Below are positions 25,516 to 32,447 of a stretch of 64,000 nt of DNA, one piece after another (position 1 is the first letter of the stretch; every line of letters begins with the position of its first letter). Under the pieces are notes generated by a model, which saw only the letters and a list, made by a program, of their open reading frames with translations, searched no databases and was not told where the DNA came from. The stretch is from Arthrobacter sunyaminii. GTDB lineage: Bacteria > Actinomycetota > Actinomycetes > Actinomycetales > Micrococcaceae. The translations under genes and the position numbers were made by a program. Where the stretch lies: NCBI RefSeq assembly GCF_018866305.1, contig NZ_CP076456.1, forward strand, positions 1,984,001 to 2,048,000, in the 5' to 3' direction.

Positions 25516-26362
25516 TGCCCACCCCCGCATTCGCCCGGTAGGCGTCGTCGTCTACGTCGAGATACCGGGCACGGAATTGCTGCCACGCTGGTGCTGATGT
25601 TGCGGCCTGTGCATATTCTCGCTGGAAAGCTTCGTCCCGCTCATAATCCGGCAGGCATGAGGTGAAGTGCGCGCCGCGGGGGAGCTCGACGACGTGATCC
25701 ACCATGGTGCGGTTCAGCAGCAGCGTGGACGGATGCGCGTCCCGGGTGAGCTCCGCCGTCGAAACCACGGCCTCCGCGCTCACCACGGTGCGCGACGCCG
25801 CCCGCGCGAACAGGTCGTCAAAGTACGGGTCCGGACCCAGGCACGCAGCGTTGCCGAATTCATCGGCGCGGTTCAGGTGCACCAGGGCCAGGTCAAGGTG
25901 AATCGCCGGCATGGCCACGAGCTCCTCACCGTCGTCGTAGGGCGAGATGACGGTGCGGATCTGCGGATTGCCCGCCAGGGCATCCGATCCCAGTCCGGAG
26001 CGCGTCACCTCGAAAGGAAGCCGGCGCCCGGCGGCACGAAGCCCGGAGACCAGCAGGGATTCGTCCAGTTCGACGACGTCGACGCCGCCCGCCTGCCGGG
26101 CCGCCGCGAAATGCGGCTCGACGGCTATGGAGTCCAGGGTGGCAAACCCAAACACCACGCGTTTGGCCTGCCCGGTGGCACAGAGCACCCCAACATCCGG
26201 ACCGCCGAAGCTGACAACGGTGAGGCCGCGCACGCCGGAACGGACCAGTGCGCGCACCAGGGCCATGGGCTTTCGCCGCGACCCCCAGCCGCCGATGCCG
26301 ATGGTCATTCCGTCGCTGAACAGCCCGGGGACGTCCTCAGCCCCGAGGACTTTGCTGCTCAC
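25508..26362 (-). CDS. ipdA: CoA-transferase-like alpha subunit, IpdA-like (copy 2)
   Basis: The 284-residue IpdA homologue keeps 'GWGSRRKPM' (25-33), FGGPDVGVL, 'DPYFDDLF', 'PRGAHFTSC' and the Glu after 'ELD' (Glu101), so the catalytic residue appears intact. It differs from copy 1 throughout, so it is an old paralogue or separate acquisition and not a recent duplication. It overlaps echA20 by four bases (ATGA) and ipdB copy 2 by eight. Confidence 0.78.
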   Translation of the reverse strand: MSSKVLGAEDVPGLFSDGMTIGIGGWGSRRKPMALVRALVRSGVRGLTVVSFGGPDVGVLCATGQAKRVVFGFATLDSIAVEPHFAAARQAGGVDVVELDESLLVSGLRAAGRRLPFEVTRSGLGSDALAGNPQIRTVISPYDDGEELVAMPAIHLDLALVHLNRADEFGNAACLGPDPYFDDLFARAASRTVVSAEAVVSTAELTRDAHPSTLLLNRTMVDHVVELPRGAHFTSCLPDYERDEAFQREYAQAATSAPAWQQFRARYLDVDDDAYRANAGVGNA

Positions 26363-27117
26363 TCGGCGGAGGAGGGCGCCGTGGCGACGAAGTCGTCGCG
26401 CAGTTCATCGGCAACACCCCGAAGGTTGAGCTCAAAGGTGAAACCCTGTTCCCAGCGGTAGCTCTTCACCACGTCCACCGGGTCGATGCCGTTCAGGGCT
26501 TCCTTCGCGGCACGGATCACCCGGGTGTCCTTGGACGCGATTTCATCGGCAATGGCAAAGGCCGCTTCATCGAGTTGGTCGGCGGGAACCACCTGGGCAA
26601 CACTGCCGAATTCGGCCAGGCGCTGCGCAGTGATCGTGCGGCTGGTGAAGTAGAGCGTGCGCAGCAGGTGTGCCGGAACCAGGCGCGAAAGGTGGGTTGC
26701 CGCGCCAAGTGCGCCGCGGTCAACTTCGGGGACGCCAAAGTAGGCGTCCTCGGTGGCCACGATGACGTCGGCGCTTCCGGCCAGGCCCACTCCGCCTCCC
26801 AGGCAAAAGCCGTTGACCGCGGCGATGACGGGAACCGGGCACTCATAAATCGCTTTGAAAGCGAGATAGCAGCCCCGGTTTGCCGCGAGGATGGCATCGA
26901 ATCCCTCCGTTGCCTGCATTTCCTTGATGTCGACGCCCGCATTGAACCCGCGCCCTTCAGCCCGCAGGACCACCACGCGCGTGTCCGGATCCTCACCGGC
27001 CGCCTGAATTGCCTCGGCGACAGCGAACCACCCTGCAACGGGCAGCGCATTCACCGGGGGATAGCTCATTGTTACCGCACGCACGCCGTCGTGGTGCATC
27101 TTCGATGTAATTGACAT
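26359..27117 (-). CDS. echA20: Crotonase-family ring hydrolase, EchA20-like
   Basis: The 252-residue crotonase matches mycobacterial EchA20 (247 residues): 'YPPVNALP', 'RGFNAGVDIKEMQ' (about 62-74), 'AVNGFCLGGGVGL', 'GALGAATHLSRLVP', 'DTRVIRAAKEALN' and 'FTFELNLRGVADE'. EchA20 hydrolytically opens a ring of the bicyclic HIEC-CoA intermediate, the step before IpdAB. It is the first gene of a four-gene operon, with two KstR2-like boxes starting only nine bases upstream of its ATG. Confidence 0.85.
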   Translation of the reverse strand: MSITSKMHHDGVRAVTMSYPPVNALPVAGWFAVAEAIQAAGEDPDTRVVVLRAEGRGFNAGVDIKEMQATEGFDAILAANRGCYLAFKAIYECPVPVIAAVNGFCLGGGVGLAGSADVIVATEDAYFGVPEVDRGALGAATHLSRLVPAHLLRTLYFTSRTITAQRLAEFGSVAQVVPADQLDEAAFAIADEIASKDTRVIRAAKEALNGIDPVDVVKSYRWEQGFTFELNLRGVADELRDDFVATAPSSAE

Positions 27118-27126
27118 CCTGTACCT

Positions 27127-27140
27127 ACCTAACGTTTGCT
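27127..27140. promoter_or_regulatory. KstR2-like operator box 6 (tandem, proximal to echA20)
   Basis: ACCTAACGTTTGCT followed by TGAT. Its minus-strand reading AGCAAACGTTAGGT matches eight of ten fixed positions of the KstR2 consensus. It is the first of two boxes with the same orientation, whose matching bases are 19 bp apart. Confidence 0.5.
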
Positions 27141-27145
27141 TGATA

Positions 27146-27159
27146 CCCTAGCATTTGCT
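27146..27159. promoter_or_regulatory. KstR2-like operator box 7 (tandem, proximal to the SDR operon)
   Basis: CCCTAGCATTTGCT followed by TGGT, the same variant as boxes 2 and 6. It lies 53 bases before the SDR at 27212. Together with box 6 it covers the space between echA20 and the SDR-maoC-etf operon, so this is the only promoter region here with two sites. Confidence 0.5.
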
Positions 27160-27211
27160 TGGTACACGGTACACTCCAGGCACCGCAACAATCTCAAAGG
27201 AGAGCAAAGAC

Positions 27212-28117
27212 ATGACCGGCATCTGTGAAGGACGAGTCGCCATTGTGACCGGGGCAGGCCGCGGTCTGGGACGTGAACACGCCCTTGAACTCGCACGTCA
27301 GGGCGCCAAGGTTGTCGTCAATGACCTCGGCACCACCCTCAACGGCGTCCAGGAGGCCTCCGGCCCGGCCCACGACGTCGTTGCCCTGATCCGGGCCGAA
27401 GGCGGAGAAGCTGTGGCCAACGGTGCCGACGTCGCGGATTTCGAGCAGGCTGCCGGACTGGTTCGGCAGGCCATTGAGACTTTCGGCCGCTTGGATGTCC
27501 TGGTGAACAACGCCGGATTTGTGCGGGACCGCATGCTGGTGAACACCTCGGAAGAGGAATGGGACGCGGTCATCCGCGTGCACCTCAAGGGTCATTTTGC
27601 GCCGCTGCGCCACGCAGCCGAATACTGGCGCGGAGAGGCCAAGGCCGGACGGACGCCGGATGCCCGCGTCATCAACACCTCCTCCGGTGCAGGACTGCAG
27701 GGCAGTGTTGGGCAGGCGAGCTACTCGGCTGCAAAGGCCGGCATCGCCGGACTGACGCTCGTAGCCGCACACGAGCTGGGCCGTTACGGCGTCACCGTGA
27801 ACGCCATTGCCCCCTCAGCGCGGACCCGGATGACCGAAGGTGCGTTTGCCGAGGCGATGGCCGTTCCCGAAAGCGGTTTTGACGCGATGAACCCGGCGAA
27901 TGTTTCCCCCGTCGTGGCATGGCTTGCCAGCGGCTCTTCCGCGGCGGTCACCGGCCGCGTCATTGAGATTGAAGGCGGCCGGATCTGCATCGAAGAGGGC
28001 TGGAACCACGGTCCTGCAATCGATGCGGGCGAGCGCTGGGAGGCCGCGGCTGCCGGTGAAGCCATTGAAAAACTGCTTGTCGACGCCGCCCTGCCCGAAG
28101 GGGTGTACGGGGCATGA
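27212..28117 (+). CDS. SDR family oxidoreductase, Rv3548c-like
   Basis: This is a 301-residue SDR with TGAGRGLG (about 12-19), NNAG, YSAAK and a long C-terminal extension ('GRICIEEGWNHGP'). The motifs 'VNTSEEEWDAVI', 'HLKGHFAPLRHAAEYWRGEAK' (spread over about 115-145) and 'FDAMNPANVSP' match Rv3548c, a KstR2-regulon SDR of M. tuberculosis of uncertain step. AAGGAG at 27197-27202 sets the ATG at 27212. It heads the operon that continues through maoC, etfB, etfA and the membrane protein. Confidence 0.82.
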   Translation: MTGICEGRVAIVTGAGRGLGREHALELARQGAKVVVNDLGTTLNGVQEASGPAHDVVALIRAEGGEAVANGADVADFEQAAGLVRQAIETFGRLDVLVNNAGFVRDRMLVNTSEEEWDAVIRVHLKGHFAPLRHAAEYWRGEAKAGRTPDARVINTSSGAGLQGSVGQASYSAAKAGIAGLTLVAAHELGRYGVTVNAIAPSARTRMTEGAFAEAMAVPESGFDAMNPANVSPVVAWLASGSSAAVTGRVIEIEGGRICIEEGWNHGPAIDAGERWEAAAAGEAIEKLLVDAALPEGVYGA

Positions 28118-28944
28118 GCGCGCAGACGCGGGCCGAGGAAACCCCCACTCCGGATCGGCGCGAACCGGCGGCCGCGTGGGCAGGGCGCTTCCTGGGAGAG
28201 CGCACCCTTGGCTACTCCGAGACCGATGCGATCCTCTACGCCCTGGCGGTCGGCGCTCCCGCCAGTGAACTCGACCTTGTCTTTGAGGACCGGCTGCGCG
28301 TCCTTCCCTCATTCGGCCTGACCCTGGCCCAATGGGCACCCGACGTGCTGGCCGGGCAGGGCGCCTTCGACAACCGCGCTGTCCACGGTTCCCAGGAATT
28401 GACGGTCCTCAAGCCGCTCCCGCGCTCCGGCGAGCTCACGCTGACCGCCCGGGTGGGCGAGGTATGGGACAAGGGCTCGGCGGCCGTCTTCAATGTGCTC
28501 GTGGAGTGTGACTATTTTGTGGCCGTTTGGAGCATCTTCGCCCCGGGAACCGGCGGTTACGGCGGGGACCGAGGCCCCGGACGCACCCCGGCACCTCTCG
28601 GTGAGCCCGCCGGCACCGCAGGTTTTCAGTCCAGCCTCAACCAGGCCGCTCTGTACCGCCTCCTCGGGGACCGGCATCATATCCACATTGATCCGCAGGC
28701 TGCGCAGCGCATTGGCCAGGACCGTCCGATCCTGCACGGGCTTGCCTCACTGGCTGCGGCAACACTGCCGCTGGCAGGCATGGCCGGAGCCCACCCGGCG
28801 GACCTCGTCCAGCTGGCGGGCCGGTTTTCCGGCGTCGTCTTTCCCGGCGATGAGATGACCGTCCGGGCGTGGGACAACGGACGCTTCGACGCCCTGGTGG
28901 GGGACAAGTCCGTCATCAGCGATGGATTGGCGGTGTTCCGGTGA
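28114..28944 (+). CDS. MaoC-like double hot-dog hydratase
   Basis: The 276-residue protein has two hot-dog folds in tandem. The C-terminal one carries the hydratase-2 signature: 'HHIHIDPQAAQRIG' with Asp and His in place, then 'ILHGLASLAAA'. It would hydrate a 2-enoyl-CoA to a (3R)-hydroxyacyl-CoA, presumably feeding the Rv3548c-like SDR encoded just upstream. The ATG overlaps the SDR stop by four bases. It is a third hydratase in the regulon besides EchA20 and the crotonase at 18766. Confidence 0.82.
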   Translation: MSAQTRAEETPTPDRREPAAAWAGRFLGERTLGYSETDAILYALAVGAPASELDLVFEDRLRVLPSFGLTLAQWAPDVLAGQGAFDNRAVHGSQELTVLKPLPRSGELTLTARVGEVWDKGSAAVFNVLVECDYFVAVWSIFAPGTGGYGGDRGPGRTPAPLGEPAGTAGFQSSLNQAALYRLLGDRHHIHIDPQAAQRIGQDRPILHGLASLAAATLPLAGMAGAHPADLVQLAGRFSGVVFPGDEMTVRAWDNGRFDALVGDKSVISDGLAVFR

Positions 28945-29099
28945 CGGTGAAGAGCCACGGAATAATCAAGGGGTATGACCCCGATCACAAAGAATTGGCC
29001 GGTCTGCGATACGATCGCGGCGACGTCTGCCGAACGGTGACTGAGGTCTCAAAGGCCTTCAACAAGGAGTCGTTGACGACGATGCGAGAGGGAAACTGA
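28941..29099 (+). CDS. 52-residue small ORF coupled to maoC and etfB
   Basis: The GTG start at 28941 overlaps the stop of the MaoC-like gene (GTGA), and its TGA at 29097-29099 abuts and overlaps the etfB ATG (TGATG). The peptide is polar and probably partly helical, with one Cys ('GDVCRTV') and no membrane segment or signal peptide. Double translational coupling in an operon full of such overlaps argues that it is a real gene. I do not recognise it. It may be a small partner of the ETF system or only a coupling device. Confidence 0.5.
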   Translation: MTVKSHGIIKGYDPDHKELAGLRYDRGDVCRTVTEVSKAFNKESLTTMREGN

Positions 29100-29887
29100 T
29101 GAAGATTATCGTTCTAATGAAAGAGGTTCCGGATACCTGGGGGGACCGCACCCTGAATCTGGAGACCGGCCTGCTGGACCGGGCCGGAAGCGAATTGGTG
29201 CTTGATGAGATCACCGAACGGGCACTCGAGGTTGCACTGACGCACCGCGACAGCCAGAAAGACGCCGAGGTGGTCCTGCTCGCCGTCGGCCCGTTAACAG
29301 TGCCTGCCAGCCTGCGCAAGGGACTGGCGATGGGAGCGGACCGCGCCGTCCATGTGCAGGACGACGCGTTGCTGGGCGCAGACATGACCCTCACTGCCGA
29401 GGTGCTCGCTGCAGCTGTCCGGCAGATCGGTTTTGATCTGGTCATCGCAGGCAACATTTCGACCGACGGCGGAGGCGGCGTTCTGCCGTCGATGATTGCC
29501 GAACTGCTCGGCGTCGCCGGCCTCACTTCCCTCAGCACCGTAGAGATCAGCGATTCCGCTGTTGCCGGGCGCAGGAATATTGAATCGGGAACGTTTGAAG
29601 TAAGTGCCGCACTTCCTGCGGTTATCTCGATCACGGAAGCACTTCCGGATGCCCGCTTCTCCAACTTCAAGGGCATCATGGCTGCGAAGAAGAAGCCGTT
29701 CGAAACTCGAACCCTCGCGGATCTGGGCGTGGCCCCCGATGAGTCCGCCTCGCGGTCCATCATCCTGGCTGTGGCCGAGCGCCCGGCACGCACGGCCGGC
29801 ATCAAGATTGAAGACGACGGCGACGCTGGCCAGCAGCTGGCCGATTTCCTCACCCAGAACCAACTCATCAAAGGACGCTCAGAATGA
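29099..29887 (+). CDS. etfB: Electron transfer flavoprotein beta subunit
   Basis: The 262-residue EtfB has the N-terminal '[12 protein letters not shown]' strand-loop, '[14 protein letters not shown]' (about 75-90), '[15 protein letters not shown]' and the conserved '[17 protein letters not shown]' region, which includes the ACAD recognition loop. With EtfA it binds FAD and AMP and takes electrons from the several acyl-CoA dehydrogenases of the regulon. GAGAGGG precedes the ATG. It is in operon with etfA (ATGA overlap). Confidence 0.9.
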   Translation: MKIIVLMKEVPDTWGDRTLNLETGLLDRAGSELVLDEITERALEVALTHRDSQKDAEVVLLAVGPLTVPASLRKGLAMGADRAVHVQDDALLGADMTLTAEVLAAAVRQIGFDLVIAGNISTDGGGGVLPSMIAELLGVAGLTSLSTVEISDSAVAGRRNIESGTFEVSAALPAVISITEALPDARFSNFKGIMAAKKKPFETRTLADLGVAPDESASRSIILAVAERPARTAGIKIEDDGDAGQQLADFLTQNQLIKGRSE

Positions 29888-30876
29888 CCGGCTACCCCAG
29901 TGACTCCGTACTCGTGCTTGTTGACGTTGCGCCGTCGGGCAAGCTCCGCTCCAGCGCAGCCGAAGTAATCGGTGCGGCTTCAGCGGTAGGCACGCCTGTT
30001 GTGCTTGCCGTAGCAGCCCCCGGAAGCGCAGACCTCATCGGTGCCGAACTGGCCGCTCTCGGTGCGGCACACGTCCTGGTTGCTGAATCCGACGAGCTGG
30101 CCACCGCCATGGTTTCCCCCGTGGTTGATGCGCTCAGTGCAGCGGCAGCCGCTGTCGCTCCCGAAGCCGTGCTGGTTTCCAACTCCATCCAGGCCCGTGA
30201 TGCCGCAGCACGCTTCGCAGCCCGTTCCGGTTCCGCACTGGCGGCGGATGCGGTTGGGGTTTCGCGTGACGAAGAGGGCATCGTTGCCCACCATTCGGTC
30301 TACGGCGGGGCCTACTCCGTGGATTCCGCGGCGACCACCGGAACCCTCGTGATCACGCTCCGGCAGGGTTCCTCCAGCGTGCGGGCCGAGGCGAAGGAAG
30401 CGAGCATCGAACTGCTTTCCGTCCAGGCATCCGGTGTGCCCGACGGCGTCATTTCCAGTTATGAGGAAACCGCCGTCGCTTCCGCCCGGCCGGAGCTGCG
30501 CGGTGCGGATGTAGTGGTTTCCGGAGGCCGCGGCCTGGGTTCCATTGAGAACTTTGCGCTGGTAGAGGAGCTGGCCGATGCACTGGGTGGGGCCATCGGT
30601 GCCTCGCGCGCTGCAGTGGACGCCGGCTACGTGCCGCAGACCTCGCAGGTTGGACAGACCGGGGTGACCGTTGCCCCGCAGCTTTACATTGCGCTCGGCA
30701 TCTCCGGTGCCATCCAGCACCGCGCCGGGATGCAAACCGCCAAAACCATCGTCGCGATCAATAAGGACGCGGATGCGCCCATCTTTGAGATTGCCGACTT
30801 TGGCGTGGTGGGGGATCTGTTCACTGTTGTGCCGCAGCTGGTGAAGGCCATCGAAGCGAAACGGGCGGCAGTTTGA
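29884..30876 (+). CDS. etfA: Electron transfer flavoprotein alpha subunit
   Basis: The 330-residue EtfA has the FAD-binding C-terminal domain, with '[14 protein letters not shown]' (about 212-225), '[22 protein letters not shown]' (about 238-259), '[16 protein letters not shown]' and '[20 protein letters not shown]'. It holds the FAD that receives electrons from acyl-CoA dehydrogenases and passes them to the membrane. The next gene starts at a TTG overlapping its stop and encodes a membrane cytochrome b-like protein, a possible direct acceptor. Confidence 0.9.
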   Translation: MTGYPSDSVLVLVDVAPSGKLRSSAAEVIGAASAVGTPVVLAVAAPGSADLIGAELAALGAAHVLVAESDELATAMVSPVVDALSAAAAAVAPEAVLVSNSIQARDAAARFAARSGSALAADAVGVSRDEEGIVAHHSVYGGAYSVDSAATTGTLVITLRQGSSSVRAEAKEASIELLSVQASGVPDGVISSYEETAVASARPELRGADVVVSGGRGLGSIENFALVEELADALGGAIGASRAAVDAGYVPQTSQVGQTGVTVAPQLYIALGISGAIQHRAGMQTAKTIVAINKDADAPIFEIADFGVVGDLFTVVPQLVKAIEAKRAAV

Positions 30877-32342
30877 CAAGACAGGGCCTGCCCCGGACTC
30901 CCGGGGCGGGCCCGGCCACGGAACAGAGTGAAAAGCGGGCTGCACAGGAGCCCGCATCCAACGGGTCTGTGCCGGCCGCAGCCGCCAACGGGACGGTGCC
31001 GGATGAAGCGGCAGCCAACGGATCCGTCGCCAACGCCGGAGCTCCGGCGGCTGCAGCACCGCAGGCCAAGCCTGCCGGCCGTCGGCAGGGATTGCCGCGC
31101 CCCGGCGCTAATGCCCAGCCGGCTGGACCCGCTGCCCAGCCCGCTGCTGTCCAACCGGCAGCTCCGGAGGCGGCTGCAGCCAGTCCGGCTGTGAATGCTG
31201 CGGCTCCGGCCGCAACACCGGCTAAGCCCGGCCGGCGCCAGGGCATGCCGCGTCCGGCCGCCGGTACGTCGCCTGCGGCACCTGCAGCGGGCACAACCGC
31301 ACCTTCAGCAGCTTCATCTGAGGCAGCCGCACCGGCCCGCGGTACCCGCACCGGTTTGGCAGCTGGTGCCGCACCCGCAAAGGCTGCGGCACCTGCACAG
31401 GCCGCGGCGTCGACCACGGCACCCGCGCCCGCCAAGCCGTCGTCGAGCCCTGCCCCCGTGCGCAGCCGACTTGCCAAAGCGGGCATGGCGGCCGTGGGGC
31501 TTCTCGTCTTGTTTGGTGCGGCCGTGCTGCTGGCACGATGGCTGGTAACCCTCGAGTCAGTGCAGGGCTTCCTTGACCGTTACCCGGGGGAGAGCCACCT
31601 GCCGGACGGGGCACCCGTGGGGTTGCCGGCCTGGCTGGGATGGCAGCACTTCTTCAACGTTTTCCTCATGGTTTTGATCATCCGGTCAGGATGGCAGGTC
31701 CGCACCCAGCGCAAGCCGCCGGCATCGTGGACCCCGCGGCGGGGGAAAAACCCAAAGAAGATCAGCATCACCCTCTGGCTGCACCAGTCACTGGACCTTC
31801 TGTGGCTGGTCAACGGAGGCATCTTCATAGTGCTGCTCGCGGTGACCGGCCAGTGGATGCGGGTTGTTCCGACCAGCTGGGACGTGTTCCCGAACGCGCT
31901 CTCGGCGGGCCTTCAGTATCTTTCGCTGGATTGGCCCACCGAAAACGGCTGGGTCAACTACAACAGCCTGCAGGTTCTGGCCTACTTCGTCACGATCTTC
32001 ATCGCGGCTCCACTGGCTGCGCTGAGCGGGTACCGCATGTCCAACCTGTGGCCGGCCAAGGCCAAGGGGCTGAGCAAGGTGTATCCCGTTGAGGTGGCAC
32101 GGGCGATTCACTTCCCCGTGATGCTGTACTTCGTGGGGTTCATCATTGTGCACGTCGCACTGGTGCTGTCCACCGGTGCACTGCGGAATCTGAACCACAT
32201 GTACGGCGGCCAGGACGCGGTCAACTGGTTCGGGTTCTGGATGTTCTTTGCGTCGCTGCTGGTGATAGCCGGGGGTTGGTTCGCAGCCCGCCCCCTGGTT
32301 CTTGCACCCATCGCCTCCCTCTTCGGGAAGGTCGGACGCTAG
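30873..32342 (+). CDS. Cytochrome b-like membrane protein with Ala/Pro-rich N-terminus
   Basis: The 489-residue protein has two parts. Residues 1-200 are Ala/Pro-rich and probably disordered, with three copies of a short motif: RQGLPR (3-8), GRRQGLPRP (69-77) and GRRQGMPRP (120-128). Residues 203-478 have six hydrophobic segments with His259, His304, His413 and His427 in or at membrane helices, as in diheme cytochrome b/b561 folds. The start is TTG overlapping the etfA stop; it lacks a strong ribosome binding site, but a motif copy begins at residue 3. The inferred role is passing electrons from ETF to quinone. No canonical ETF:quinone oxidoreductase is encoded here. Confidence 0.7.
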   Translation: MTRQGLPRTPGAGPATEQSEKRAAQEPASNGSVPAAAANGTVPDEAAANGSVANAGAPAAAAPQAKPAGRRQGLPRPGANAQPAGPAAQPAAVQPAAPEAAAASPAVNAAAPAATPAKPGRRQGMPRPAAGTSPAAPAAGTTAPSAASSEAAAPARGTRTGLAAGAAPAKAAAPAQAAASTTAPAPAKPSSSPAPVRSRLAKAGMAAVGLLVLFGAAVLLARWLVTLESVQGFLDRYPGESHLPDGAPVGLPAWLGWQHFFNVFLMVLIIRSGWQVRTQRKPPASWTPRRGKNPKKISITLWLHQSLDLLWLVNGGIFIVLLAVTGQWMRVVPTSWDVFPNALSAGLQYLSLDWPTENGWVNYNSLQVLAYFVTIFIAAPLAALSGYRMSNLWPAKAKGLSKVYPVEVARAIHFPVMLYFVGFIIVHVALVLSTGALRNLNHMYGGQDAVNWFGFWMFFASLLVIAGGWFAARPLVLAPIASLFGKVGR

Positions 32343-32375
32343 CTTCACGCAACCCGCAGAACAATCCATTAGGGG

Positions 32376-32425
32376 AAGACCTCCGGTCAGCGGCTGTACG
32401 GCCGCCGACCGGAGGTCTTGTTTTG
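32376..32425 (+). terminator. Rho-independent terminator after the etf operon
   Basis: AAGACCTCCGGTC (32376-32388) and GACCGGAGGTCTT (32407-32419) make a perfect 13-bp stem followed by GTTTTG. It separates the catabolic island from the convergent monooxygenase gene. Confidence 0.85.
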
Positions 32426-32447
32426 CCCCGCCGGCGGAGCTGCGGGC

